DNA of 64,000 bases, from assembly GCF_023701745.1 (NCBI RefSeq), contig NZ_JAJOZB010000001.1:3478501-3542500 (forward strand), in the 5' to 3' direction. This document shows positions 27,939 to 36,376 of the stretch, in pieces. The position numbers were made by a program, and so were the translations under genes. Each line of letters begins with the position of its first letter. The stretch's first letter is position 1. The notes below the pieces were generated by a model, which did not search any database, was not told the origin of the DNA, and saw nothing but the letters and a program-made list of their open reading frames with translations. The stretch comes from Streptomyces sp. RKAG293. GTDB taxonomy: Bacteria; Actinomycetota; Actinomycetes; Streptomycetales; Streptomycetaceae.

Positions 27939-29557
27939 CTTTCCTTCTGCAGTAGGGACAGTGCGGCGATCAGCGAGGACTGCTGCTGCGCGGTCACATC
28001 GAGGCCGTCCACGGGCGCCAGCCGCCGCTCGCACTCGCCGCGCAGCAGCCCTGCGACCCCGTCCTCCAGTTGCTCCCGCGCCCGGTCGCGCATCCGCAGC
28101 GCGGCCTGCGCGCCGACGGTCTCCGCGAGCCGTTCGCCGGCGGCGCTCCCGCGCCGGCCGCCGAGCAGGACGGTGGCCAGCAGCGCTGCCGCGTCCTCCG
28201 GGTCGGCGGGGGCGCGATCCGCGTCGCGGGCGGCCCGCACCTCGGCGTACGCGAGGTCGGTGAGGCCCTCGCGCCACCGCGCGACCCCGGCGTCGATCCG
28301 GTCCGCGGCGGCCGCCCGGTCCGGGCGCCCGTCCGGCTCCGCGAGCAGCGCGGCCCCCGCACGGTCCCGCTGCCATCCGGCGGCGATCCGCTCGTCGGCC
28401 GCGTCGACCTCGGAGCGCAGCAGCGTCGCGAGCCCCTCGGCGAGCGCCGACTGCAGCGACTCCCGCCCGCAGTGCGGGTACTCCAGCCAGCGCGCCAGGG
28501 CCTCGCCGGCCAACGGCACCCCGGCCGTCACAGCGCCGTCGATCCGTTCGGCGGCCTCCGCGTACGCGTCCTCCGCGCCACGGGCCAGCCGTACCGCCGC
28601 CGCGTGCTGGACGGCCGAGGCCGAGGCCAGGGCGGGCATCCTGGCGCGCATCGAGTCCAGGACGCCGACCACGGTGCGGTGTGCCGCCTGCTGACGGGCG
28701 GCCGGGTCCTCGGCGTTGTGCGCCAGCCACTGGCGCAGCGCCGCGACCGCGGTCTGCGGCAGCAGCCCGCCGCCGCCCGCCGATTCGGGCAGCTCCGGAA
28801 CGGTGAAGCGCGGTACGTCCCCGAGCCCGGCCTTCGTCAGCAGCGCCGCGTAGTGCCGGGCGACGTCCCCCGCGATCTGGTGCGGCACCCGGTCCAGCAC
28901 GGTGGCCAGCGTGACGTTGTACTCCTTGGCGGTGCGCAGCAGATGCCAGGGCAGCGCGTCGGCGTACCGCGACGCGGTCGTGACCAGGATCCAGATGTCC
29001 GCCGCGCAGATCAGCTCCGCGGCCAGCTCACGGTTGCGCGCGACCAGCGAGTCGATGTCCGGGGCGTCGAGCAGCGCGAGCCCCCTGGGCAGCGCGTCAT
29101 CGATCTCCAGCCGCAGCAGTTCGCCCTCCGCGGCCCCGTCCTCGTCCTGCGTCCCGGGGCGCGCGGACCAGGCGCGTGCCAGGCCCGGCAGGATCCGCGG
29201 ATCGGCGAACCAGGCCCGGTCCGCGGGGTGGCACACCAGCACCGGCGTCCGCGTCGTGGGACGCAGCACCCCCGCCTCGCTGACCCGCCGCCCCACCAGC
29301 GAGTTGACCAGCGTGGACTTCCCGGCCCCCGTCGATCCGCCGACCACCGCCAGCAGCGGCGCTTCGGGGGTCCGCAGCCGGGGCACCAGATAGTCGTCGA
29401 GCTGCGCGATCAGCTCCTGGCGGGTACGGCGGGCCCGCGCGGCTCCAGGAAGTGGGAACGGAAAGCGCGCGACGTCGACGCGGTCACGCAGCGCGGACAG
29501 CGCGTCTAGCAGATCGGGCCGTACGTCCAAGATCGCCACAGTGGCAGAATGCCCCAT
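27935..29557 (-). CDS. dynA: Dynamin-like GTPase, soluble partner (DynA-like)
   Basis: 540 aa; G1 [10 protein letters not shown] at 73-82, a threonine-rich G2 region (RPTTRTPV), G3 LLDAPDIDS near 158-166, and [15 protein letters not shown]. The rest is helical, as in bacterial dynamin-like proteins. There is no TM helix or signal peptide. The start ATG at 29557 has no clear Shine-Dalgarno sequence; a GTG at 29539 is an alternative. It is the first gene of a translationally coupled pair. Streptomyces DynA/DynB act at sporulation septa; as DynA lacks TM helices it would depend on DynB for membrane contact. Confidence 0.72.
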   Translation of the reverse strand: MGHSATVAILDVRPDLLDALSALRDRVDVARFPFPLPGAARARRTRQELIAQLDDYLVPRLRTPEAPLLAVVGGSTGAGKSTLVNSLVGRRVSEAGVLRPTTRTPVLVCHPADRAWFADPRILPGLARAWSARPGTQDEDGAAEGELLRLEIDDALPRGLALLDAPDIDSLVARNRELAAELICAADIWILVTTASRYADALPWHLLRTAKEYNVTLATVLDRVPHQIAGDVARHYAALLTKAGLGDVPRFTVPELPESAGGGGLLPQTAVAALRQWLAHNAEDPAARQQAAHRTVVGVLDSMRARMPALASASAVQHAAAVRLARGAEDAYAEAAERIDGAVTAGVPLAGEALARWLEYPHCGRESLQSALAEGLATLLRSEVDAADERIAAGWQRDRAGAALLAEPDGRPDRAAAADRIDAGVARWREGLTDLAYAEVRAARDADRAPADPEDAAALLATVLLGGRRGSAAGERLAETVGAQAALRMRDRAREQLEDGVAGLLRGECERRLAPVDGLDVTAQQQSSLIAALSLLQKER

Positions 29558-29857
29558 TTTGGCGCATTTTTGAAGCGTATACCGCCCAGTTCACGCCTTT
29601 TGGGCTTGCACGCACCCGATACGGCGGTAAGGGAGCCGGACGAGACCCGGGCATAACGAGTGCACAACGGCCGCCGACTGAGGCGGAAAAAGCGGTGCAG
29701 CATTCGTACCCGCCTGCGATTATCGGACCGCTTCACTGAACCTCCACAACGTGTCACGGAGGTGAAGCAACCGGTAGAAGGTCCACCGCGCCCTATCCTT
29801 GACCCCGGCCAGGTCACGGAACCACCCAGGGGCGGAGACAGCCGCGGCCACTGTCCG
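29558..29857. other. Intergenic region between the GTPase pair and tRNA-Arg
   Basis: 300 bases with no supportable gene. It must hold the minus-strand promoter for the GTPase pair and the plus-strand tRNA promoter; no confident -35/-10 pair was found. A 6-bp inverted repeat (29740-29745 with 29758-29763, 12-base loop) lies about 95 bases before the tRNA. Confidence 0.5.
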
Positions 29858-29933
29858 GCCCCCATAGCTCAGTGGATAGAGCAGGTGCCTTCTAAGCACT
29901 TGGCCGCAGGTTCGAGTCCTGCTGGGGGCACCA
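29858..29933 (+). tRNA. tRNA-Arg (anticodon TCT), CCA encoded
   Basis: The cloverleaf is complete: 7-bp acceptor stem GCCCCCA with TGGGGGC, D-arm AGCTCAGTGGATAGAGC, anticodon loop CTTCTAA (anticodon TCT at 34-36, reading AGA), T-arm with GTTCGAGTC, and discriminator A at 29930, followed by genome-encoded CCA at 29931-29933. AGA is a rare codon in such GC-rich genomes. Arg tRNAs are frequent integration sites, but no integrase lies nearby. Confidence 0.97.
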
Positions 29934-29990
29934 CCGCTTCACCCGTACCGGGGAAACCTTTCCGCAGGTCGTGCCGGTACGGCGCCCTGT

Positions 29991-30043
29991 GTACGCACTG
30001 GGGGGCAGCGACTCACGTGAGTCGCTGCCCCCCCAGTGCGTAC
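29991..30043. terminator. 53-base near-perfect palindrome after tRNA-Arg, probable terminator
   Basis: The 26-base arm 29991-30016 pairs with 30017-30043 with a single bulged C and no loop; the centre is CACGTG. It lies 58 bases after the tRNA. A tail-less, very stable hairpin could end tRNA transcription, but its length and lack of a loop are unusual, so an attachment-site or mobile-element remnant is an alternative. Confidence 0.55.
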
Positions 30044-30113
30044 GGCGTCGCCGGCCCGTTCCCGGCGGGCGCACCTCATACGTGTCGACATTTCCGGTAG
30101 GAACGCGGCCGGC

Positions 30114-30146
30114 GTCCGTTCGGCATCCGTTCGGCACCCGTTCGGC
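30114..30146 (+). repeat. Three tandem 11-bp repeats (NYCCGTTCGGC)
   Basis: Units at 30114-30124, 30125-30135 and 30136-30146 differ only in the first two bases. Noncoding, upstream of the CBS gene. Confidence 0.8.
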
Positions 30147-30299
30147 CCAGTGGTCGGCGAAGGAGGGGCCGGTGGGGCTTTCGGGACGGGTGACCGGTTC
30201 GCCAGCCGGGTGGGCGAGCAGGGGGCGGCTCCGGATGCAGGCCGGGGCGGGCTCGCCTAGCGTCAATGCGGGGGCTTACCTGCGATGGACGGAGTTTCC

Positions 30300-30716
30300 G
30301 TGGCGACTGCACGCGACATCATGCACAAGGGTGTGGAAAGCATCTCCGAACACGAGACGCTGGACGTGGCTGCCAAGCGGATGCGGGATGCGGGCATCGG
30401 CGCGCTGGCCATCACCGATTCGGACGGCGGACTGCGGGGCGTGCTCACCGACCGGGACATCGTTCTGCGGTGTGTGGCCATCGGGCATGACCCGTCGGCC
30501 ATACGGGCCGCCGAGCTGATGAACGGGAAGCCCGTGACGGCCATGGCCGGCGACACCACGGACAGCGTCGTGGCCGCGATGGCCGCCAAGCGCATCCGCC
30601 GGATTCCCGTGCTGGACGGCGACTCGCTCGTCGGCATGATCAGCGAAGCCGATATCGCCCGCAAGCTGGGCGCGGCCGAGGCCGGACGGCTGGCAGCGGC
30701 GATCCGCGCCGACTAG
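30300..30716 (+). CDS. CBS-domain pair protein
   Basis: 138 aa from the GTG at 30300, preferred because GGAG lies 6 bases upstream; an in-frame ATG at 30285 lacks a good site. The protein is one Bateman module: CBS1 with ARDIMHKGVESI and GVLTDRDIVLRCV, CBS2 with AAELMNGKPVTA and VGMISEADIARKL. The LTDRDI and ISEADI segments carry the Asp that contacts adenosine ribose. Stand-alone CBS pairs sense AMP/ATP or related nucleotides and regulate a partner enzyme; the partner is not evident from neighbours. Confidence 0.9.
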   Translation: MATARDIMHKGVESISEHETLDVAAKRMRDAGIGALAITDSDGGLRGVLTDRDIVLRCVAIGHDPSAIRAAELMNGKPVTAMAGDTTDSVVAAMAAKRIRRIPVLDGDSLVGMISEADIARKLGAAEAGRLAAAIRAD

Positions 30717-30740
30717 GGACCCCGCTGGCTGCCCCGGCTT

Positions 30741-32255
30741 CTAGCGGGCCGTGACCGTCAGCGTCACGTGCCTCCCCGGCGGGGTCGCCGGGAGCAGGAT
30801 CCGCGCCTCGCCCGGGGCCTGCTGGACGAGGGCGCCGCGGGCGCCGGTGACGGACACCCTGGCGCCGCGCGGGAACGCGGTGGCGGGCAGCCGCAGTTCC
30901 GTCCAGGCGCGCCGCGAGACCGCGGTGGTGGTCAGGGCGAGGGTGTACGTGTGGGTGGCGGGGTCGTAGGACTCCGCGCCGGGCGTCCCGGCGATCGCCG
31001 GCGCATAGGCGGCGAACACCGGCTCCTTGCCGGGCGCGGGTCGGCCGTCGGCGTCGTAGGCGCAGTAGCCACCGCCTTCGGCGGCGTGGCAGTCGTACCA
31101 CAGGGCCCAGCCCGTGGCGAAGCCGCGCATGGACGCCGTTTGGCGGCGTATCAGCTCGGCGTTGCCACTGCCGGTGGCCTTCGCGGGACCCCATTCGCCG
31201 ACCAGGACCGGCATCCTGTGGGCGGCCGGGTAGGCGCGGATGACGGCTTCGTAGGCTTCGATGAACCCGTCGGCGGGATCCCAGTCGGCGCCGTTCTCCA
31301 CGGCGGTGTCGTAGTAGTGCGGGGCGTAGCCGATGCGGTCGGAGCCGTGTCGTGGGTCGCTGAAGCCGGGCAGTTGAGTGGGGACGCCCTGGCCGATGAG
31401 GACCGTGGGCTCGACGAACAGCCAGGCGTCCTGGTCGGCCGTGCGGACGGCGGCGATCAGCCGCCGGTACAGGCCGGCGAGCCGGCCCCGTTCCATTGCG
31501 GCGGAGTTCTCGATCTGGGTGGCCGGGTCGGTGGGGTCGCCGGTGAAGGGGCCGAACGGCTCGTTGAACAGGTCGTAGCCCAGCAGGGACCGGTGGCCGC
31601 GCAGCGTCGCGGCGACCTTGGTGTACGCGGCGGCCTGGGCGGCCCGCAGGTCGGCGTCGTCGTAGAGGTGCCGGAAGGCCGCACCGACCGCCGGCTGGAA
31701 GTAGTTGGCGAACCAGTCGTCGCCGGGCAGCGGTTCGTAGGGGATGCCATCGGTGCGGGTGGCCCAGGCGGGGACGCCGTTGAAGCCGAAGGCCGGTCCG
31801 AAGACGTCCTGGTGCCAGTCGACGAGGACCAGGACGCCGTACCGGTCCGCCCAGTCCATGACCCGGCCGAGGTAGCGCAGATAGCCGGTGTCGTAGTGGC
31901 CGCGCCGCGGTTCGACCTTCTGCCACTGGATGTTAAGCCGTACAAGATTGAAGCCGCTCGCGGCCAGTTCGGCGATACCGGCCTCGGTGACGGTGTCGGT
32001 CTTGCCGAGGTTGAGGCCGTGCAACTGGAGGGCGCGGCCCTGACGGTCGGCGAGATAGGTCAGGCCGTCGGGGGTGGTGACGGTGCCGGCCGCCGCGCTC
32101 GCCGCCGCCCGGTGGGGAGCAGCGGCAACCGGGGCCGCCCGGTGGCTCTGGGCGGCACGGTGGCTCTGGCCGGTCTGAGCGGTGGCGGGGAGGCTTCCGG
32201 CGCCCAGGAGGGCGGCGCTGACGGCGAGTGCGGTAGCGGTACGGCGCAGGCGCAT
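30741..32255 (-). CDS. Secreted GH5 glycoside hydrolase, endoglycosylceramidase-like
   Basis: 504 aa from the ATG at 32255 (GAGAGGTGG upstream). The signal peptide (1 to about 27, ending in PATAQ) is followed by a Ser/Ala/His-rich repeat (SHRAAQSHRAA) and a (beta/alpha)8 barrel: FNLVRLNIQWQKVEP, VLVDWHQDVFG, LFNEPFG (acid/base Glu near 231) and VGEWG (nucleophile near 352). The HQD and NEPFG motifs and a C-terminal beta domain match endoglycoceramidase-type GH5 enzymes, which release oligosaccharide from glycosphingolipids or similar glycolipids. Exported via Sec. It is separated from the upstream permease gene by an unusual 12-bp repeat array. Confidence 0.85.
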   Translation of the reverse strand: MRLRRTATALAVSAALLGAGSLPATAQTGQSHRAAQSHRAAPVAAAPHRAAASAAAGTVTTPDGLTYLADRQGRALQLHGLNLGKTDTVTEAGIAELAASGFNLVRLNIQWQKVEPRRGHYDTGYLRYLGRVMDWADRYGVLVLVDWHQDVFGPAFGFNGVPAWATRTDGIPYEPLPGDDWFANYFQPAVGAAFRHLYDDADLRAAQAAAYTKVAATLRGHRSLLGYDLFNEPFGPFTGDPTDPATQIENSAAMERGRLAGLYRRLIAAVRTADQDAWLFVEPTVLIGQGVPTQLPGFSDPRHGSDRIGYAPHYYDTAVENGADWDPADGFIEAYEAVIRAYPAAHRMPVLVGEWGPAKATGSGNAELIRRQTASMRGFATGWALWYDCHAAEGGGYCAYDADGRPAPGKEPVFAAYAPAIAGTPGAESYDPATHTYTLALTTTAVSRRAWTELRLPATAFPRGARVSVTGARGALVQQAPGEARILLPATPPGRHVTLTVTAR

Positions 32256-32334
32256 GGCCCACCTCTCAGGCTCGGGCTCCGTACGGATGGCTGCCGATAC
32301 TGTCCGGTAGCAATCACAGGGGCAAGTGTTCGAA

Positions 32335-32405
32335 CCGGACTTCTTCCCGGACTTGTTCCCGGATTCTTTCCGCACTCCTTCCGGGACTTCTTCCGGGACT
32401 TCTTC
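32335..32405 (+). repeat. Six imperfect tandem 12-bp repeats (CCGGACTTCTTC)
   Basis: Units start at 32335, 32347, 32359, 32371 (11 bases), 32382 and 32394; the last two are identical. The array starts about 80 bases upstream of the GH5 start and ends five bases from the permease stop codon. It looks like replication-slippage expansion in noncoding DNA. Confidence 0.85.
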
Positions 32406-32409
32406 GTGG

Positions 32410-34956
32410 TCAGCCGATCGCCTCGGCGGGCCGGACCCGCAGCGCGAGCCGGGCCGGGAGGGCGGTGGCGAGCAGGGCGAGACCCGCCGCCAGGGCCACG
32501 GTCAGCAGGTATCCGGCAGGGTCGAGCCGCGGCGCCGCCGCTCCCGTCATGCCGAGGCTGAACGCGGTCAGGGTGGCCAGGGCTATCGCGGTGCCGAGCA
32601 CCGCCCCGACGAGCACGACCGTCAACGCCTCCAGCCGCAGCATCCGCAGCACCTGCCGGCGGGTGGTGCCCACGAGCCGCAGCAGCGCGAACTCCCTGGA
32701 CCGGTCGGCGGTGGACATCGCGAGGGTGTTGACGACCGCGATCGCGGTGAAGGCGAGCACCAGGCCCATCGCGAGGTAGTTGACCTCGGCGTTGGACTGC
32801 TGGACCTCGGCCTGGACCGCTCCCGCCTGAGCGTGGTCGAGGACGGTGACACCCGGGAAGTCCTTGACCGCCGCGCCGAGCGCCGCACGGTCCGCGCGAC
32901 CGTCGGTGGCGACGAGGACGGCCGATGCGAGCGGATTGTCGACATGTCGTGCCACCAGGTCGTGGGGCATCGTCAGGTCGCCGAAGCCGAGGCCGCGGGC
33001 GTAGACGGCCGTCACCTTGAGAGCGACGGGAGTTCCGTCGCCGAGGGTGAGCCGTACGGTGCTGCCCGGCCGGACCCCCAGCCCGTCGGCGGCCACCTCG
33101 CTGAGCGCCATGTCGCCGTCGCCGAATCCCTGGAGCGTGCCCTGGGTGACGTCGGGATCCCAGGTCGTCGTCAGTCCGGCGGGGGTCACGCCCTGCGCCG
33201 TGTACTTCGAGAGGCCGACCCGGACGCTGGTCCGTACGACCTCGGTGACCGCGGTGACGCCGGGGACCTGGCGCACCGCCGCGGCGGCTTCGCCGGGCAC
33301 ACCGGGCGCGGCGGCGCCGAGCACCCACTGGGCGCGGTTGCCGGCCGAGGCCTGCTGCTGGGCGGCATGACCCATCGTCGTCTGCACGAAGATCACGGTG
33401 CAGGTCATCCCGACGAGCAGCGCGAGCGGGGTGACGGCCGCCGAGAGGCGCTTGGAGTTGGTACGGACGTTGGCGGCGGCGAGGTGGCCGCCGATACGGA
33501 AGGCGCGGAGCGGAACGGCCAGTACCGCGGCGGCGATCCGGGCCAGCAGCGGCCCGAGCAGGGAGACCGCGACGGCGAGGACCACCACGGTCAGGAAGGT
33601 GACCGGCGTGGACGCGGGTTCGGTACGCAGACCGCTGAGCACGACGAGCAGGACGATGCCGCCCGCGAGGAACAGCCCGCCGGCCAGCAGCCGGCCCCAG
33701 GGGGACGTGCGGGTCTCCATGGCGGCTTCGGAGAGCGCCTCGGCGGGCCGGATCCTGGCCGCCCTGCGGGCGGATATCCGGGCCGCGGACCAGCCGCCGA
33801 GCAGCGCGGCACCCACGGCCGCGAACATCGGGAAGGGGCTCCAGGCGATCCCCAGCGTGTCCGGCACGGCGCCGAAGCCGACGAACTCGGCGTGCAGCCA
33901 GTACGCGACCGGCAGGCCCGCGAGGGAGCCGAGAGCGCCCGCCGCGAGGCCCACCAGCAGCGCCTCCCTGCCGATCAGCTGGCGGATCTGCTTCGGGGTG
34001 GCGGCGATGGCGCGCAGCAGGGCTATCTCCCGGTAGCGCTGCTGGATGGTCAGCGTGAAGGTGCCGACGACCACGAGGACCGCAACGAGGAGTGAGGTGC
34101 CGCCGATCGCGCCACCCATGCTGACCAGTTTGATCCTGGCCATGGCCGCGTCGGGGAACTCCACCGGTCCGCGGTCGGCTCCGGTGTGCACCTGGGCCTT
34201 CGTGCCCCGCAGGGCGGCGGCGAGGTTCGTGGCGAGGGCTCCGGTGTCCGCGCCGGGTTCCGGCAGGACCCCGATCGCGGTGATCTGCCCGGGGTGACCG
34301 GCCAGCCGTCCGGCCTCGGCGGTGGTGAAGAACAGCGAGGTCTGCTGTCGCAGATCACCGTCCTGGGCAGCCGCGATGCCGGTGACGCGATAGCTGCGCG
34401 GGGCCCGGGTGGACTGGACGGTGACACTGCTGCCCGGCTTCAGGCCCAGCCACACGGCGAGTTCGCGATCGACGACGAGATCGCCGTCCGCCTGCGGGGC
34501 ACGGCCCTCGGCGAGGGTGAAGGGCGTGAGTACGGCGGAGGTCCAGTCGTGGCCGAAGGACGGCTTTCCGCTCAGCGGACCGCTCCGGTCCGCGCCCGGG
34601 CCCACCGCGTAGGCGGGGAAGGTGACTTCGGGGACTGCGGCCCGCACTCCTGGCACCTGGCGGACGGTCCGCACGGTGGTGTCCGGCAGCCAGACCCGTT
34701 CGGCGAGCGGTTTGGCCTTGTTCTTGACCTTGGTCTTGCCCTTCTTCTCCTTGACGGTCGTCTGGTGCACGCTCTGGTCGGCTCCGACGACGATCGGTGC
34801 GGCCGCGTACCGCTCGGTCGCGATCTCGCCCCGGAGGCCGGTCTCCAGCAGCACCCCGCACGCGGTGACGAGCGCCGCGGCACAGAACAGGGCGAGAAAG
34901 GCTCCCGCGAAGCCGCCCTTGCGGGCCCGCAGGGTCTGCAGTGCGTAGTGCAGCAT
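32410..34956 (-). CDS. FtsX-family ABC transporter permease
   Basis: 848 aa from the ATG at 34956, overlapping the upstream ATPase-remnant stop (ATGA). An N-terminal TM (LFCAAALVTACGVLLETGL), an external domain (about 50-260), an FtsX block (about 265-420 with QRYREIALLRAIAATPKQIRQL), a second TM1 and external domain (about 425-690), and a C-terminal block (about 720-845 with REFALLRLVGTTRRQVLRML), ending in VRPAEAIG. It looks intact and is typical of two-component drug/peptide-response ABC systems. The ATPase gene beside it lacks its catalytic core, so this permease either uses another ATPase or is no longer functional. Confidence 0.88.
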   Translation of the reverse strand: MLHYALQTLRARKGGFAGAFLALFCAAALVTACGVLLETGLRGEIATERYAAAPIVVGADQSVHQTTVKEKKGKTKVKNKAKPLAERVWLPDTTVRTVRQVPGVRAAVPEVTFPAYAVGPGADRSGPLSGKPSFGHDWTSAVLTPFTLAEGRAPQADGDLVVDRELAVWLGLKPGSSVTVQSTRAPRSYRVTGIAAAQDGDLRQQTSLFFTTAEAGRLAGHPGQITAIGVLPEPGADTGALATNLAAALRGTKAQVHTGADRGPVEFPDAAMARIKLVSMGGAIGGTSLLVAVLVVVGTFTLTIQQRYREIALLRAIAATPKQIRQLIGREALLVGLAAGALGSLAGLPVAYWLHAEFVGFGAVPDTLGIAWSPFPMFAAVGAALLGGWSAARISARRAARIRPAEALSEAAMETRTSPWGRLLAGGLFLAGGIVLLVVLSGLRTEPASTPVTFLTVVVLAVAVSLLGPLLARIAAAVLAVPLRAFRIGGHLAAANVRTNSKRLSAAVTPLALLVGMTCTVIFVQTTMGHAAQQQASAGNRAQWVLGAAAPGVPGEAAAAVRQVPGVTAVTEVVRTSVRVGLSKYTAQGVTPAGLTTTWDPDVTQGTLQGFGDGDMALSEVAADGLGVRPGSTVRLTLGDGTPVALKVTAVYARGLGFGDLTMPHDLVARHVDNPLASAVLVATDGRADRAALGAAVKDFPGVTVLDHAQAGAVQAEVQQSNAEVNYLAMGLVLAFTAIAVVNTLAMSTADRSREFALLRLVGTTRRQVLRMLRLEALTVVLVGAVLGTAIALATLTAFSLGMTGAAAPRLDPAGYLLTVALAAGLALLATALPARLALRVRPAEAIG

Positions 34957-35291
34957 CAGGACCACGCCCCCAGGTGCGTCATGCGCTCGGCCACCCGGTC
35001 GGCGGTGGGCTCGTCGTCACGGCCCGCGATGCGTCCGTCGGTGAGGTAGAGCACGGTGTCGGCGTACGAAGCGGCGACGGGATCGTGGGGGACCATGACG
35101 ACGGTCTGGCCGGTGTCGTCCACACAGCCGCGCAGGAGGCCGAGGATCTCCTTGGCGGTGACCGTGTCCAGGGCGCGCACCGCCCGGGGACCCCGGCCGT
35201 AGGTCTTGGTGACGGCCGCCAGTCGTACGGCCGGCGCGAGCGCGATGCGGTCGGTGTCCACGGCAAGCGCGTTCATGGCAAGCGTGTTCAT
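34956..35291 (-). pseudogene. ABC transporter ATPase remnant with the nucleotide-binding core deleted
   Basis: 111 codons. Residues 20-45 match the start of an FtsX-type ATPase (VRLAAVTKTYGRGPRAVRALD), then the sequence jumps into the far C-terminal part (AKEILGLLRGCVDDTGQTVVMVPHDPVAASYADTV split by the junction near residue 45). Walker A, Q-loop, signature and Walker B, some 120-130 residues, are missing, and the switch motif reads PHDP rather than THDP. The frame is open and still overlaps both neighbours (ATGA at each end), so it may be translated as a short protein and keep operon coupling. An in-frame internal deletion is the simplest reading. Confidence 0.8.
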
Positions 35292-35875
35292 GACGGATCC
35301 CCGTTCGTGGTGTCGTCGGCCGGTGCCGGGAAGGCGAGGAACCGGGTGAGCACGTTTCGCGCGCCCTCCGGCAGTGCGTCGTCGGCTCGCTTGTACCGGT
35401 TGACCAGGGCGATGTACTCCTCGAAGAACTCGCGCAGTTCGGGGAGGGTCACCTGGATGGAGCCCCGGGAGTACGGCTGGCCGTCCGCCCACCCGCCCTC
35501 GATCTCGCGCTGGGACCGCTCGAAGAGCACGAGGTCGGCGGCGAACGCGAGACGGTTCATCTCGTCGACGACCGGCCGCATCTCGTCGCTCTGCTCGGAG
35601 CGCTGCGGGAAGCGCAGGTCCGCGGGCGCGGCCCGCCACCAGCGTTCGCGCCCCCGTCCCGTCCCTTCGGCCTCCTCGACGAAGCCGTGCCGGTCCAGCT
35701 CCCGCAGGTGGTAGCTGGTGGCTCCGGTGTTCAGGTCCAGGGCGCGGGCGAGGGTCGCCGAGGTGGCCGGCCCGTGCAGCGCCAGATGTTCGAGGATCTG
35801 CTGGCGGCGTGGGTGCGCGAGCGCCTTGAGCGCCCCGAGATCGCCGATCTCCTTGATGCGTCGTTGCTTCGGCAT
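35288..35875 (-). CDS. ArsR-like winged-helix transcriptional regulator
   Basis: 195 aa from the ATG at 35875; a GTG at 35899 is possible but would lie inside the putative operator. The N-terminal winged helix contains LKALAHPRRQQILEHLALHGPATSATLARAL, LNTGATSYHLRELDRHGFVEE and a wing region with GRGRERWW. A helical C-terminal half follows. It heads the operon with the ATPase remnant and permease (ATGA overlap) and likely controls it. No metal-binding CxC is visible, so the effector is unlikely to be a classical ArsR metal. Confidence 0.85.
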   Translation of the reverse strand: MPKQRRIKEIGDLGALKALAHPRRQQILEHLALHGPATSATLARALDLNTGATSYHLRELDRHGFVEEAEGTGRGRERWWRAAPADLRFPQRSEQSDEMRPVVDEMNRLAFAADLVLFERSQREIEGGWADGQPYSRGSIQVTLPELREFFEEYIALVNRYKRADDALPEGARNVLTRFLAFPAPADDTTNGDPS

Positions 35876-35877
35876 GA

Positions 35878-35911
35878 GTACACAATGATTTGTGCACACT
35901 CACTTGTGCAC
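35878..35911. promoter_or_regulatory. Putative operator of the ArsR-like regulator
   Basis: GTACACAA-TGAT-TTGTGCAC (35878-35897) is an inverted repeat with 7 of 8 matching positions, and TTGTGCAC recurs as a direct repeat at 35904-35911, 14 bases on. The element starts two bases upstream of the regulator ATG, so repression of a nearly leaderless transcript is likely. Confidence 0.5.
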
Positions 35912-35978
35912 TGGCGACGCCCCGCGAATCAGTACGGGGGTTAGCCCCACCCTGGTGCTGATCGTCACCTATCTGCCA

Positions 35979-36015
35979 CGTTTGTCACTGTTACGCGGGT
36001 TCCGTGTCACAAACG
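35979..36015. promoter_or_regulatory. Long inverted repeat upstream of the small HTH gene
   Basis: CGTTTGTCAC (35979-35988) and GTCACAAACG (36006-36015) match at 9 of 10 positions around a 17-base spacer. It lies in the divergent region between the ArsR-like and small HTH genes, about 90 bases before the latter. Possible operator. Confidence 0.35.
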
Positions 36016-36105
36016 ATCAACAGGCCCATGCGGCTGTCAGTGCATGTCGTTCACAGGACAAGGGTTACTGATCAACAGCCACCCCACCGTAGGGAGGTGC
36101 GTGAC

Positions 36106-36309
36106 ATGACCGACCGAACCCTGTGGTCGTACGCAGAGATCGCCGCACATATCCGGGTCCAGGTCGATACCGTGCGCTCGTATCGCAAGCACGGGCACCT
36201 GCCCGCTCCGGACGTCGTGGAGAGCGGCAAACCCTTCTGGTATGCCGACACCATTCGAGCTTGGAGTGCCCGGCGGCCCGGCAACCGGGGCCGCCGGGAT
36301 CCCGACTGA
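36106..36309 (+). CDS. Small helix-turn-helix DNA-binding protein (MerR/AlpA-like)
   Basis: 67 aa; ATG behind AGGGAGG. The protein is a single winged HTH: LWSYAEIAAHIRVQVDTVRSYRKHGHLPAPD, then FWYADTIRAWSARRPG. The WSYAEIAAHI...TVRSYRKHG...LPAPD pattern is that of MerR-type N-terminal or excisionase/AlpA-like domains with no effector domain. It could be a small regulator of one of its neighbours or a leftover from a mobile element. The convergent MMPL gene ends 67 bases downstream. Confidence 0.8.
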   Translation: MTDRTLWSYAEIAAHIRVQVDTVRSYRKHGHLPAPDVVESGKPFWYADTIRAWSARRPGNRGRRDPD

Positions 36310-36376
36310 CACCCGTACCCGGGCCGCCGGGACTCCGACCGCCACCCACAACGACCGGATCCTGACCGGCGAACGA

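Larger units (their letters stand above)
29934..30299. other. Intergenic region downstream of tRNA-Arg rich in inverted and tandem repeats
   Basis: 366 bases with no supportable gene. Contains a 9-bp inverted repeat (29943-29951 with 29974-29982), a large near-perfect palindrome (29991-30043) and three 11-bp tandem repeats (30114-30146). A short ORF running through it has no ribosome binding site or family signature. Confidence 0.5.

Noticed and set aside
29858..30299. Integrated element at tRNA-Arg
   Set aside because: The palindrome and repeats are suggestive, but no integrase, excisionase or duplicated tRNA 3' end was found; the small HTH gene at 36.1 kb is too far and too short to support it.
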